The notes under the pieces were generated by a model. It saw only the letters and a list, made by a program, of their open reading frames with translations, was not told the DNA's origin and ran no database searches. 64,000 nucleotides of DNA from Guillardia theta CCMP2712 (lineage: Eukaryota; Cryptophyceae; Pyrenomonadales; Geminigeraceae), in NCBI RefSeq assembly GCF_000315625.1, contig NW_005434603.1, positions 39,799 through 103,798 on the forward strand, in the 5' to 3' direction. The translations under genes and the position numbers were made by a program. Positions 21,660-33,665 of this stretch are shown in pieces. Within the stretch, counting starts at the first letter, position 1. Every line of letters starts with the position of its first letter.

Positions 21660-24468
21660 ATGCTGCGCTTCTACGTCGTGCAAAGCATTGTGCTGGGCAT
21701 TGTAGTCCACGAGTGAGTGGCAAGTTGTACATCCGAACGTCTGACTAAGATCCTACCAGGTTGCTGGCGATATCAAGGGGTGTGCGGAAGAAGACTCTCC
21801 GACTTTCACAGATTTCCCAAGTGTGTTGTCATGCAAGATAAGAAATTTGTTGACATGGTCGGCGCAGGACGAACTGCTCGACTCTCCTTTCCTCACCCGT
21901 TGGCTTGGCCGCGCCAAGGCTGCAATGTTATGATCCTGGCTGGCAGGAACTTCTCTGGGGCTGCTGAGACTTGCGATTGGGATCTTTGAGCTCGGACTCA
22001 TCGCACATGTGAGGACGAACTGTAGAACCTTTCGTGCATCTCACGAGGGGCTGATCCTCCTTCCTTGATCCTTTGTGCAGCCTATACTTGCTTGTCCCAC
22101 CCACCCATCTTCTCGCTCACTCTCCAACTCACCCTTCCTCTTGCCTCGTCTTCTTTTCTCTTCTTCCTCCCCTCCCTCCCCCCTCCCCTCCCTCCCCTCA
22201 ACTCACCTCGTCTGCTCAGAGATGTTTAATGGGGCCTGCTGACAACAAGTTCTGCAACGGTTTGAACGAGATCACCTTGAAAGTAGCTACTTCTGATCAG
22301 CTCGATCAGTTGTGGATGAGGGGAAACATTGCGTCCCTTACGGTGGCATCTGGTTATTCGCAACCTTCACTATTTGGAGCTGGGTCGGTCAGGTGAAGTG
22401 GAGGGGAGGAAGAGAGGGAGAGAGAGGATGTAGTATCAAAATAGATGAAGAGGAGAGGATTTAGGAGAAAGGGAGGGGAAGGGAGGGGAGGGGAAGAGAG
22501 ACAAGGAAAGGTGAAACGAGGAGAGGGTCGTCTGACAGTTGTCGTCAGGGCATCTACTTCTTCATCATCGGGCTCGCTCCGTTCGTCAACCTGGGGAGAA
22601 GGAGCTGGCTCCAACAGACGCTATGGGTGAAAGCAGATGTCAACCCAGCGCCGCGCTGAGCTCGCCTCATCCAGGTGCTGTATGAGATCATGTTCCCCAT
22701 GGCGATCTTGGTCACGGTGGTCGTGTGGCTGGTAAGATGGCCGACCGGCTGCTTCTGTGGGGGGTGACGAGTGAGCAGGTGCTGGTGCCCTACCTTAACA
22801 AGGCAGTCGAGGACGGGAGGAGCAGGAACATCGAGACTCATCAGCTTGTGAGTGAGAGAAGAGCAGGGAGCAGGGAGCAGGGAGCAGGGAGCAGGGAGCA
22901 GGGAGAAGGGAGAAGGGAGAAGGGAGCAGGGAGCAGGGAGCAGAAGGTAACGGGCCGAGGTGCTCAACTTGACGGGTTTGGTTCTTGGCTGCTGCAGATG
23001 CAGCGCGTGCTCTACTCTTTCTCGGGCCTCAGCTTCCACTGCCTGAACCTTGTGTTCATGCTCCTGGTAGTTTTCCTCTTCTTCCTTTTCTCCCTTCCTC
23101 TTCCTTCTCTTTCCGATCTCCTTTCTGATCCTCTTCCTGCCCCTTGTTCTTTCACTATTCCTTTTGTCCTTGCCCACCTCATTCGCCTTTGTTTCCACCT
23201 CCAACTCCACCTCTCTTCTTCTGCCTCGCTATGTTCATTTCTACCAGCTGTGTCTTTCCATCATCCTTTGTCTTGCATCCTCTCTTACCCCCTCCTCTTC
23301 ATCCTCCCTCTCTTTACCCCCTCCTCTTCATCCTCCCTCTCTTTACCCCCTCCTCTTCATCCTCCTACTCTCACCCCATCCTCTTCATCCTTCCCTCGCT
23401 CCTTGTTCGTGGCTTATGCTGTCCACAGGAGTTCTCCCTCAATAAGATCAGCATTGAGCGCGCTCACAGACCCTTCATCCTTCTGTTTGGCTGCGCCTAC
23501 GTCGAATTCGCCACTGTCTTTCACTCCCTCTTCGGCGTTTGGTGAGGAGGGAGGAGGGGGTGCGAGAGGGGGGGAGGGAGAGGGTGAGGAAAAACAGTGA
23601 TTTGGATGAAAATGACGATGCTCGGCAAGAGCAGAGGAGGGGCAGGAGGAGGGCAGGAGGAGGGCAGGAGGAGGGCAGGGGGAGGGCAGGAGGAGGAGGA
23701 GGAGGAGGAGGAGGAGGAGGAGGAGGAGGAGGAGGAGAAGGTAGTGGTGAAAAGTGTTGCAGGTTCTACTTCTTCCTCGATTATCGTCGAAACATAAGCA
23801 TCATATTTTACCCCCTCCTAGTCTTAACCGTCCTCTTGTTCTTCCGCTGTGCAATATGGCTCAATGAGGTGAGCAGTGAATACTTACCTCCCATGGGTCA
23901 CTCCTCCTATCCTTGTTCTGCGCTATCACCATCATCGTCGTCATCATCATTACCACCATCACCGCCATGGTCTCATCATTGTCATCTACATCATCATCAT
24001 CGTCACGAGCATCCTCCCCCTCATCATCATCATCATCATCATCTACATCATCATCATCATCATCATGATCATGATCAACATTGTCAACATCATCATTGTC
24101 ATTGTCATTGTCATTGTCATTGTCATTGTAACAAGCATCATCATCATCATCGTTTTCGCCCTTTCCCTCATTCTTGCCTTCTCTCAATCTCTCTCCCCTT
24201 CTCTCTCCCTCCTCACAACCTCACCTTTTCCCAGCGGAAGCTCGCATGGATGAGCAAGGCGAAGTCGTTGGACTCCCGCGGAAGGAGCAGGCAGGTGAAG
24301 ACGAAGAGGAGGGCAGAGTCGCGATCTCCGTCCTCCTCCTTGACAAGTCCCCCCCCCCGGAGTCGCTCGAAGGGCAGGAAACGGCCAGGGAAGAGTCCAG
24401 GCGGCGGCAAGCGAGGAGGAAGCAGGGGGGCCTCCAAAACCCGAGTGAAGACAAAGGGGGCCAAGTGA
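21660..24468 (+). CDS. AIG1/FAR-17a-like multi-pass membrane hydrolase
   Basis: Family known for hydrolysing fatty-acid esters of hydroxy fatty acids in animals (AIG1, ADTRP). Eleven exons join in phase: 21660-21712, 21969-22008, 22220-22259, 22301-22392, 22549-22626, 22675-22731, 22779-22847, 22998-23066, 23429-23541, 23763-23868, 24235-24468, giving 316 residues. About six hydrophobic helices are visible. YGGIWLFATFTIW aligns with the AIG1 segment that carries the catalytic Thr, and SFHCLNLVFMLLEF with the helix that carries the catalytic His; HSLFGVWFYFFLD matches the conserved segment before the last helix. The C-terminal 60 or so residues form a Lys/Arg/Ser-rich tail absent from animal members; a splice at 24295 could shorten it. 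The acceptor of exon 2 was chosen by phase only. Introns 8 and 9 contain long CTC, GAG and CAT tracts. Confidence 0.8.
22856..22952. repeat. Minisatellite GCAGGGA
   Basis: About thirteen tandem 7-base units (GCAGGGA with GAAGGGA variants) inside an intron of the AIG1-like gene. Confidence 0.85.
23636..23745. repeat. AGGAGGGC minisatellite passing into (GAG)n
   Basis: Tandem GGCAGGAGGA units followed by about 14 GAG triplets, in an intron of the AIG1-like gene just before exon 23763. Confidence 0.85.
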
Positions 24469-24487
24469 GGAGGAGGTGGAGGGAGGT

Positions 24488-24490
<3 letters not shown>

Positions 24491-24537
<47 letters not shown>
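24491..24537. repeat. (GA)n microsatellite
   Basis: About 23 GA dinucleotides directly downstream of the AIG1-like stop codon, possibly in its 3' UTR. Confidence 0.9.
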
Positions 24538-24538
<1 letters not shown>

Positions 24539-24837
24539 AGGGCAATACGGAAGGAGAAGAGTAGGAGGAGCAGGGAAAAGAGGAGGCAAAGGGGGCAAGA
24601 GGAGGGGGAGGAGGCGCTCTTGTATATACGACTTTGTATGAATGAAGCTAAAGAACAACACGATCTATTTGTTTCCTTCCTCTTTCCACCCCTTGCTCCT
24701 CCTCCGTCCATTGCAACCCCTTCCTCCTCTTCCTCGCTCGTTCTAGAACTTGTTCGATGCTCGATGGTTCTTTCGCTTCTTGGAAGATCCTGCAATATAT
24801 CATCACATCCTATGAAACAGCAAAGTAGGGACAAGAA

Positions 24838-24965
24838 TCTCCCTCCCTCCCTCCCTCCCTTCCTCCCTCCCTCCCTCCCTCCCTCCCTCCCTCCCTCCCT
24901 CCCTCCCTCCCTCCCTCCGTCTCCCTCCCTCCCCTCCCCTCCCTCCCTCCCTCCCTCCCTCCCCT
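24838..24965. repeat. (CCCT)n tract
   Basis: About 120 bases of CCCT/CCTT tetranucleotides; similar sequence resumes after the gap at 25287-25340, so the gap probably interrupts a related array. Confidence 0.9.
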
Positions 24966-25186
24966 CGCTCGCTCACTCGCTCACTCCCCTTGCCACGCAT
25001 TTAGTCCCAACCGGGGGGATATCTACCCCTACCCTCTCTTACTCAGTCAAATTGACCCCTACTTTGATGACCCACCCTGCTTTGTTGATCTTATTTTTGC
25101 GATCGGGGTGATTTGGAAACTCCTTCTGAATAATTTCGTGATTTTTGGGAAAACTCAAAATCATTTAACGTGAAAATTAAATTCTT

Positions 25187-25286
25187 NNNNNNNNNNNNNN
25201 NNNNNNNNNNNNNNNNNNNNNNNNNNNNNNNNNNNNNNNNNNNNNNNNNNNNNNNNNNNNNNNNNNNNNNNNNNNNNNNNNNNNNN
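25187..25286. other. Assembly gap (100 N)
   Basis: Exactly 100 N next to a CCTT tetranucleotide tract at the 3' end of the NAT10-like gene; the NAT10 stop codon may be affected. Confidence 0.99.
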
Positions 25287-25735
25287 CCTTCCTCCCTCCC
25301 TCCCTCCCTCCCTCCTTCCCTCCCTCCCTCCCCTCCCTCTTTTCACCTTTTTCGTTCTCTTGCTCGTCCTTGCTCGCTTCCTTGGCAGCGGGGGTCATCG
25401 CCTTTCTCTTGGGGAGAGAGATGCTAGCAGGAGGAGTTTTTCCTCCCAGCTTCGACAGCGCTGCCTCCCATGCACCTTCCCCCGGCACCGCGTACTCCAT
25501 CTCCTCCAGCATCGCCTCTGCCGCCTTTCTCTGAGCTGCCGCAACCTTCTTGCCCTCCTTGTCCAGCTCCTCCTCTAGAGAAGTTTGCAAGGGCTGAGAT
25601 ATTATCTGCAAGGAGCGTAAGGAGGAAGAAGAGGAAGGGAGGGAAAGTGGGGGATGAGCACGAGAACGCGCATGGAGCACGAACAGCAGCATGAGAACTG
25701 GAGAACTATAGAGCAGGAGCAGGAGCAGGAGCAGA

Positions 25736-25780
<45 letters not shown>

Positions 25781-28700
25781 GGGAAAGGCGGTTGCACCTC
25801 CTGCCGTTTGACGAGGTCCTTGGACGCGTCCTCCTCGCGGAGGGAGCGGAAGAATTTGGAGATGCGGAGGATGAGCTTGTTGAAGTTTGCGAGGATCTGA
25901 CGGGCCTCAAGCTTCATGTCCTTCTCCAGGTCGTCCACAGCCTTGTGCTGCAGGCCGATGCCGAGCAGGATGGCGGCCTGCGTGAAGGAGAGGGGGACCG
26001 GGATGCGGTCGAGAAAGAAGAGCTGGGCAATGCTGGGGACGAGGTCGAGGACGATGTGATGGTCCACAATGTTGTTGGCGTAAGAGTCCAGCCGCTTCAG
26101 GTCGTAGACCGTGAAGATCCTCCCCAGTTCCTCTGCCGTTACTCCCTTCCTCCTCCTCCTCTCCTCTTCCTCGCTGCTTCCGTCCGTCCGTCCGTCCGAC
26201 CCGCCGCTGCTCACGTTGGAAGGCTCGAGGACAGCGAGGGGAAGGGAGGGAGGGAACTTGTTGAAGTCGAAGCCGAGAAGATGCTCGAACCTGCCCATCT
26301 ATCAGCGTCTCTAACAGAAAAGCCCAGCAACCATATTCCCTCTCTCCCGACTCTTCTATCTTCCTCCCTTCCCTTCCTCTTCCACCTGTTCCTCCTCCTT
26401 TCTTCTTCCTTCCTCTCCCTTGGAAAAGCTCCTTCCTCTCCCTCCATCTCACTCCCTCTCCCTCCTCCCAAACTCCACCTCCTCCACATGCCCCACCTCT
26501 TCCGGAAGTCAGCTTCGAACTGCAGCAGCCAGCTCTTCTCCTCGTCCTCGCTGTTCAGCTCCTTCAAGCAGATGCATGTGTGCTCTCCTGTCAAGTCCGA
26601 CGCAGTTTGCCTCACGTACACGCAGCGGAAATTCTGCAAGGGCCATCACACAACAACAACAATCCTCCTCCCCTCCCCTCATCGATTCCCTCCTGCTCCC
26701 TCTCCTGCTCCTCCTCTCCTCCTGCTCCTCCTGCTCGTGCTCGTGCTCGTGCTCCTCCTGCTCCTCCTTCTCCTGCTCCTCCTCCTCATTCATCACCGCT
26801 CTTCTCCAGAAGCGGAAAAGCTCGCCCGTGATGCCATACGAGACCCCGAGGTAGTCGAGGCGGTCCGGGCGCATGGAAGCGACGGGGACCAGGAGTGGAG
26901 GAAGCTCCTTTCTCTCTGTGATCTTCTCCTCCAGCAGCCTCGACCCCCCCGCCTCCTCCACCTTCTCTTTCCTCCCTCCCTTCCCTGCTGCAACCTCCTC
27001 CACCCCGATCAGCTCGCCCGCGTAGAACTTGGACAGCAGCTCGACGGCTCTGCTCCCGTACCCCATCCTGCTGACCTCCGGATGCGTCGCTATCCTGACC
27101 ACTCGCGCCCCCGACAGGCCCGCAAACTCCGCGTCTTGAAACTGCTGGGAGATGGTCCAGGGAATGAGGTCGCCCGCCTGCACGACAGTGAGAAGGTGCA
27201 AAAGTAGGAAGAGGAAGAAAGAGGAAGAGGAAGTTGAAGAAGAGCAAGAGGAGGAGTAAGTGGGGGACACAGACGGATGGACAAGTTTCCCACAGAGTTT
27301 GACACGGATGACAACGGTTCTCACCTGTCTGACACCGCGCGACAGCTGGGACATGACCGACTCCTTTGAGATCTGACCTTCCAGGCAGACCTGGAGGACG
27401 CAGAGGATGTCGGGAGTTGAAGTCCCTGAGTCGTCGACCGGCCCGAGGAGCACGAAAATCTTCAAGACAAGTCAGAGGAGAAAACTGAGAAAGAAAGCTG
27501 TGGAGGGCTTTACTGCATCATCCGTGCTCAGGAGAGGGGCGATGAGTGAAGGTAGCGGCATTGAGCAGGAAATGCTGACTGCGGAAGGGGAGGCGGTGGA
27601 AGAAGAGAGAGGAGATGGTGGAGGAGGAGGAGGGAGCAGGAACAGGAGGGAGCAGCGTCACCTGATGGGCAGGAGCGTCGGAGAGCAGCTGGAGATCGTT
27701 TGGCGAGTTCTTGTAGTGGGAGGAGACGTAAAGGGACATCATGTTCTGCAGGAACTCCTCCGCCACCTTGTGGTAGGAGAAGAGAGTGTCCCTCTCGACG
27801 TAGTAGAGCTCGCAGGCTGAGGGATGGGGGCAGCCGTTCCTGAGCGCCGGCACCTTGTTGGTGCAGTCGAGGCACAGCAGCTCGTTCAGCCACTGCTCTA
27901 CCTTATCCCCTGACGAGTAGCGGATCGGTACCTCCAGCTTCAGCTCGCGCAGGAGCCGTCCTCCCGAGGCCTGCATGCTACTCTCCTCTGCCCCCTGCGA
28001 CTTCTTGGGGGCCCGCACGACCCCAGCGCTGTCGTCGCCCTCAACGACGCTCGCTCCCCTCGCCTGCGACTCGCGGAGCTGCTGGATGAGCTTGAGGGAG
28101 AGGGAGCGGCCGGTGCCCTCGTACCCGTTGATAGTGGAGGAGAGGAAGAGGAGGTATGGACCCATCATCTTCTTCACGAGAGGCAGAGGGATCGCCGCGG
28201 CTTCGTCGACCACCACCAGCTCCGCCTGGCTCAGGAAGTGACTGTGCTGGGGCTGGACGTACTGAATGGTCTGCCGGTGCGAGTGGAACACGTTGATCCT
28301 GACGATGCAGTTGTTGAAGGAGGGGTTGGAGCTCTGGACTACCTGGTAGTCCAGGTGCTCCTTATACTCCAGGGCATCGAAGGCCTTGAGGATGAACTCA
28401 AAGAGGGTATTGAGGTTCTCGGGGGAGGGAGAGGTAACGAAGATATTGCTGTAGCCGTACGCGATCGCTCCTGCTATAGAGATCCCCAATGCTGCTGACT
28501 TTCCTCGTCCTCGTCCTGCCGTCATCGCTACCGTGGATCGGAGCGTCTTGTCTGAAACTGCCTCCATGAAGGTCAGCAGGCACTTGGCCTGATCGATCGT
28601 GCGCGCGAGGGCAACCAGGTTCCCGATCGGCTGCGTGTCTTTCAGCGAGTCGCACAGCTCTTTCAGCTCCTCGTCGTGCGCAGACTTTGCGGCGTCTTCA

Positions 28701-29524
28701 GAGGTCTGCGGGGCGGAGAGCATGTTGCGAGACGAGCTGGAGATTGGCAAGACATTGAGCTCGTCGTCCAGCACGAGCGCGGAAGGGCACTTGCCAAGGG
28801 AAAGCAGGAACCTCTCGTTGAACCTCGCCACCACATCCTTATGAGCTTCCGTCCTAAAGCGAGAGTGCACGTCCATGGTCATGGCGTAGAGCTGCTTCAG
28901 CGACGACATGGTCTTGAGCAGGATCACGACTACCCCACCCCCCTCCACCGTCTCGATGGTCCGCGCGAGCAAGTTGGGAGTGAGGGCCTCGAAGTCTTGG
29001 AGGACGCACATCCCGAAGGTGTTGCCAAGAATCTTGTGCGTCTCAGAGTAGTAGCAGTAGCGAATCTTGGTAGAGGAGATGAAGAGCTCAAATGGATCCT
29101 CCTTCATCTTCTCCAGGTCCGTTCCCGAGCGATGAGCCATCCTGCCAAGTACTCAGTGAACAAGGACACACCCTCTTCTGAATACTTCTTCAGCTGCTTG
29201 ATCCTCTTCTGCTTGTGTGAGCTGAACCCCAACTCCTTCTTATAACACCACAGTACGCTCGGGCGAGCCTTCACTGTCGCCTTTGAGAGCATGTAGTGAA
29301 GGTTGACAACCTGAGCATACAATCGTCAACCCTTCTGACTGACATGAAGAGTCGAGTGGAACAGACCTGATGCCTTCCCTTGTCTCCCACCAGCACGAAC
29401 AAGCTCCTATGGTTGTTGGCCACCGACGCCTCGATAAGTGCTGTCGACCAGAGCGTCAAAGATGCTGGAGCAAGCATGCAAGCAACATCCAACCTCTGAC
29501 GCGAGGATCTACCTTCTTCTTCAT
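25287..29524 (-). CDS. NAT10: RNA cytidine acetyltransferase, NAT10/Kre33 type
   Basis: ATP-dependent N4-acetylcytidine synthase for 18S rRNA and tRNA, nucleolar in other eukaryotes. First exons 29524-29494, 29464-29367 and 29310 onward are in phase and encode MKKKVDPRVR, then SLFVLVGDKGRHQ, then HYMLSKATVKARPSVLWCYK, closely matching human NAT10. The long exon (about 29120-27660) holds the helicase part: GRGRGKSAALG (Walker A), VVDEAAAIPLPLVKKMMGPY (Walker B) and TINGYEGTGRSLSLKLIQQL. The GNAT acetyl-CoA motif is RMGYGSRA, with DLTGEHTCICLK and DYLGVSYGITGELFRFWRR downstream, then the tRNA-binding region (VYDLKRLDSYANNIVDHH, ILLGIGLQHKAVDDLEK) and a charged C-terminal tail. The tail runs into the tetranucleotide array and gap, so the stop is not seen. 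The junction between KKYSEE and EDPFELF is not resolved. Confidence 0.93.
25720..25782. repeat. (GAGCAG)n hexanucleotide tract
   Basis: About ten GAGCAG units in an intron of the NAT10-like gene, followed by the exon beginning at about 25788. Confidence 0.85.
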
Positions 29525-29639
29525 CTTGTCGCTTCTTCTCGTCAACTGTCCTCCGCCCTCGTCTGCATCGCCGTCACCCTCCCTCAACGCCTTTCCCTCC
29601 AACCATTACCGCCCGCACGTGAAGACGGAATGCTCTGAG

Positions 29640-30260
29640 GCGAGCTGAAGCGCCGGAACCTTCGGCCCGGCCGTCGGACCGCGGACTCCGGGACTCGGGA
29701 GTCCGACCGTCCGAGGCCGGCCGGGCGGCCCGATGAGGCTTGAACTGAAACCGCGGCCGGGCCCGGGTCACGGCCCGACGGTAGCGCCGGGGGCCGGCCC
29801 CAGCCGGGGCGTGTCGGACTGACACTCTCGGAGGCGGACTGAACTCGACGCTCGGTTGGCGGCGCCGCCGGAGGCCCGCCGCGCGCAGTGCAGTGCACCG
29901 CCCGCGGCGCGCCCAGGCGCGCCCGTGACCGTAGACCGTGTAACTTCGAACGGCGTGCCCTTGCGGCATCCACTGAATTCAACTGTGCCACCGGCCCGGG
30001 CCGCGGCGCGGCGCGTCCTCAGTGCGCCGGATCGGGCGCGGACGGTAGTACGCCGGTACTGCCGGCCGCCGTGTCCGATCGTAAGTTACCCGGTACTACG
30101 GCGTACGTGACCGGACGGCGAGCCTTGGGCCTCGAGCCGCCTCGGAGTTGACTCAGCCGGTGCTTCAGGCCCTTGAACGCGTCGGACTGCGGGGCTCCAA
30201 TCCTGATGTTGCTGAAGGCTTCACTGAGGTTCAGTGCCGCAGAGATGGTCACTCCGTGAC
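29640..30260. repeat. GC-rich intergenic island 4
   Basis: About 600 bases immediately upstream of the NAT10 start, over long stretches nearly all G and C, with GGACTCCGGGACTCGGGAGTCCGA-like inverted words. No coding sequence is supported; any promoter for NAT10 must lie here or within about 110 bases of the start. Confidence 0.6.
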
Positions 30261-30609
30261 TCGAGTCAACTCATTGTCTACAGGCCCGGTGGACTGGGAC
30301 TCTTGCATAACTTGAAGCAATCCTGATGAGGCTGACAAGAATTGTGGCGTTGCGTGCGTCAACAAGGTGAAAAGGGATGTGCACACATCAACATGCCAGC
30401 AGTCTCGTGGCGAAATGACCAATGAAATCCGACACATTCCTTGCGGTGTTCATCCTGTCATGAGGAGGAAAACCAACAGGGGCTGCAAACCCTTCATTCC
30501 TTTCAGCAACAACTATCAAAGCAGGAAGCAAAAGTTGCTATAAAATCATGGTAGACAGGAAGCATGAGTGGACACACTTCCACGTGGCTTACACAACCTT
30601 TATTCTCAT

Positions 30610-30954
30610 TCACATCGTCACCCACACCCCTGCAGTGTTCTTGATCCTCGGACGCTCCTTGGAGGTCAGTAGCTTGATGCAGTGCTCCAGGGCCCTGAGC
30701 TGCTTCTGCTTGGTCGGGCTGAGCTTCTTAGCTACAAGGTTGACGTCTCTTGTCGAGCTAGGGGAAGAGCAAGAGGAGGCGGCAGAGGTGTTGAGGTTTC
30801 TTGGAGAGACGGGGGCGTCGAAGTCCTTGGAGCGGCGGGAGGGAGGGAGCTGAGGGAGGAGGTCGGAGGGAAGCTGAGCGAGGTCTTCGGGGACGGTGTT
30901 GGAGAGGGCGAGAGCATCGAAGGTATCCTGGGAGGGGCTCGAGGCCGCCTGCAT
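30610..30954 (-). CDS. Small-family protein 5
   Basis: A 114-residue single-exon protein. The N-terminus MQAASSPSQDTFDALALS continues with EDLAQLPSDLLPQLPPSRRS and KDFDAPVSP, a Ser-rich linker, then SPTKQKQLRALEHCIKLLTS and a KERPRI...AGVWVTM ending. It shares nearly all motifs with member 7 at 33562-33885. AATAAA occurs 5 bases after the stop, and TATAAAT lies 46 bases upstream of the ATG. Function unknown. Confidence 0.76.
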   Translation of the reverse strand: MQAASSPSQDTFDALALSNTVPEDLAQLPSDLLPQLPPSRRSKDFDAPVSPRNLNTSAASSCSSPSSTRDVNLVAKKLSPTKQKQLRALEHCIKLLTSKERPRIKNTAGVWVTM

Positions 30955-31000
30955 GGAGGAGGACGAGAGCAGGCGGGCGAAGAACGAGACAAAAGGCTCG

Positions 31001-31007
31001 ATTTATA
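31001..31007 (-). promoter_or_regulatory. TATA-like box of small-family gene 5
   Basis: TATAAAT on the minus strand (GGGTATAAATCG context), 46 bases upstream of the ATG at 30954, a plausible distance for a very short 5' UTR. No equivalent is seen before member 7. Confidence 0.4.
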
Positions 31008-31039
31008 CCCACCCCTATCGTCTTGTCCCCTCAAGGGTT

Positions 31040-32250
31040 ATAACCACCCGTCCCTTATCTACCCCATCCCCTCCTCACGCTGGAGAGCTCAGGCAGCGGC
31101 CGCCGGTCACGAGGGCTCAAACCATCGAATTTCTTGAAGAAGTCAGAGAGATGACTAAAAGTCTTCTGGTACTGAAGAAGATGACTAAAGCATTATGGTA
31201 CACATCGTAAGAGATGACATGATAAATTCTTTTCCATTTATCTGAGACGAGTAGAGTCACAGAGAGTCTTCGGAGTTGATCTCAATCATAATCCGATGAT
31301 CCGTTGCTGCTGATATAACTGATGATGGTCTGTGGCCCAGAGTCTGGACTGAGAGCGCAACCTTGAAGGAGTTCTGGTCGAGCGAGGGGCGTCACCCAGT
31401 GACAAGGATTTCATGGCAGTCTGTGTCGAAGCTAGATCGGAACTCAGGTGAGGGATGCTCGAGTTTGTAGGACTCTCAGAGCCTGGTAATACTTGGGAGA
31501 TACTGGACAAGTGGTATGTACACCCTTTGAGAACAAGAAAACTCACTAGAACAAGTACCAGTCGCGTTTATGAGAACGCAACCAGCAGGGCAGGCTACTG
31601 CTGCTTACAAGGACATAAATAAAGCTCTTTCCCTCTGAACGCTCATTTCATGTATGAGATACGGTATCAGCCTGTTGTCTTCGTCCGATGTACCATGACA
31701 AACAAGAGAGTGTGTGTGGCATAGTTTCTTGTACACTCAATACCGCTTTATCATTCAACACAAACAGGAATCCTTGGACCTTGGCATTCAACTCAGTACA
31801 ACTCCCATCTCATTCTGTCAGGAGCTGATTCAACCAGATAAGCTGTCAAAACCACAATGTGTGTCTGAAAAATCCGTCATTTTCTGGCTGTACAAACAGA
31901 GCTTGACGTCAGAAGTTGAGTGACTGTCACTGCTGCCGCAGGTGCTTGAAACAGCTTGCAACAGATGCATGCGCTATTCCCATGTTTGAAGGTGCAATTA
32001 CCCTCACTTCATATCCTGTCTTTCACTTCAACATTCGTGACCAGCGACGTGGAACATTGAACATTATCACAAACAAGTCCAACAATGGACGTTATCAACT
32101 CCCATGATCGAGCATCTGATGCCTGACATTCAATCTTGAGACGTGTAACATGTATGTAGGTCCAACAAGACCACTTGACCTCGCGTGACGAGAGTTCCCA
32201 AGAAATTCTCTTAGAAGAACCAGCACGCTGTTACTGTACGCATGGTTTCG
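31040..32250. other. Intergenic, no gene recognised
   Basis: AT-richer sequence between small-family members 5 and 6. I find only short open frames without family motifs, domains or splice-consistent extensions. Confidence 0.5.
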
Positions 32251-32254
32251 TGTT

Positions 32255-32686
32255 TCATTTGATTACCTCAGTCTTCTTGTCTTTTGTTTGAACCATCTTT
32301 GGCCGTTTCACAACATGGCGATTAAAATCGTCTCCTTGTTTCCAGATGAACTTGTTTGTACTGGGCTCAACTGACAATGCCCGAGTTTGAAACTGCATGC
32401 GTTTCTCCTCGTCATCACAAGTCAACATCTTGATGCAGTGTCTGAGAGCGTCGAGCTGCTTCTCGCGGCTGGGTCCCAGCCCCCCCGGTGCTCTCCAGGA
32501 GCCATGAGCCTTGCGATCGAGATCAACGAAAGGAGAGTGAGAGAAGGATGGAGGAGATTGAACTGCATTGATAAGAGGGCTGGGATGAGAACGAGAAGGG
32601 GGAGGAAGGTCAGATGGATGGCAAGGCATGGGCTGTGATAGATGCTGCGAATCTTCTCTGATCTTGTTCTCCACTAGAGCATGCAA
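32255..32686 (-). CDS. Small-family protein 6 (variant C-terminus)
   Basis: A 143-residue frame with the block GPSREKQLDALRHCIKMLTCDD, which matches the family core (SREKQLxALxHCIxLLT), but instead of ending within about 20 residues it continues for another 50 in a basic, Lys-rich tail. The N-terminal half is Pro/Ser-rich (PSDLPPPSRSHPSPL). It may be a diverged member, or a member whose original stop was lost by frameshift. It lies between members 5 and 7 in the same direction. Confidence 0.55.
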   Translation of the reverse strand: MHALVENKIREDSQHLSQPMPCHPSDLPPPSRSHPSPLINAVQSPPSFSHSPFVDLDRKAHGSWRAPGGLGPSREKQLDALRHCIKMLTCDDEEKRMQFQTRALSVEPSTNKFIWKQGDDFNRHVVKRPKMVQTKDKKTEVIK

Positions 32687-33515
32687 AGTGCCACAGCTCT
32701 AACAAGAACTCCGACCCGCAGTCGGGGAAAACTGGGACTTTACTACAGCCGATCTCGAAGGTTCTATTGATATCATCACGATATCCGGGTATACAGATCA
32801 CGATATCCGGGTATACAGTAGTAAAAAGAAAAAGTAGTAAATCGTGGAAATCTTTCACTGAGTTGGGCACCACTGCTGCCCGCTAGCAGTTTATATCGTG
32901 ATCGTTCCAACCATCACGAAAACTAGCGAAATTTTCTCGAACATTGCACACAGACAAGATCGTATCAAGGTGTTGGCGATTTTCTGGACACGACTGATGG
33001 TCGTCTCACTGCTGAGTGCTCAAGTTGTTGGACCTGTTTGCCCATCCATATCACAACCGATGATCACAACGAGTTGTCGGGCTACCCTTCCGTTAAACCG
33101 TAGAGCGAGCAGACGAAGGTCTTCAGGGTGTGACCGACACAGTGGCGTTGTTCTTGACTTTTATTTTCATCCGCAACGAAAAGTTTCAGTGAGTTATCAG
33201 GTATCAGCCCCTTGAGAATCAGCTTGAGAGGTGGCAGGCATGGATTGGAGATCTCAAGCTCTTCCAAGTTGTTCATTCTCCGCATTTTGCTCTCAGACAG
33301 ACTCCTCTCCTCACTCTTGTAGCCGGATGTTCCAAACTATGTACCAAAAAGTGTAGAAAGCTGTGAAATGCGATTAAACTTCATCAGCATCATAAGAAAA
33401 ATCCAGGATTTCATGTCTCTTTATTTCTAACTGAGCCGATTAATATCTACTAGACACATTGGCTTTCTTTGACCGCAACTTTCTCTTTGCTCGTATTCAC
33501 AAATGCTTCGCTGGC

Positions 33516-33665
33516 ATGAGTGGACACACTTCCATGTGGCTTACACAACCTTTATTCTCATTCACATCGTCACCCACACCCCTGCAGTGTTCTTGATCCT
33601 CGGACGCTCCTTGGAGGTCAGTAGCTTGATGCAGTGCTCCAGGGCCCTGAGCTGCTTCTGCATGG
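33516..33665. repeat. Copy of a 150-base duplicated segment (other copy 30563-30712)
   Basis: The 3' flank and last 35 or so codons of small-family members 5 and 7 are almost identical over about 150 bases, including AATAAA immediately after the stop. Downstream of the 3' flank the two loci are unrelated; upstream, similarity drops to patches in the coding region. Confidence 0.9.

Noticed and set aside
21861..21946. Extra exon (DELLDSPFLTRWLGRAKAA) for the AIG1-like gene
   Set aside because: It cannot be joined to its neighbours with valid sites and phase, whereas joining 21712 to 21969 closes cleanly.
24803..25427. Arg/Gly- and Pro/Ser-rich frames over CCCT repeats and the gap
   Set aside because: Tetranucleotide repeat translations; only the NAT10 tail frame has support up to the repeat.
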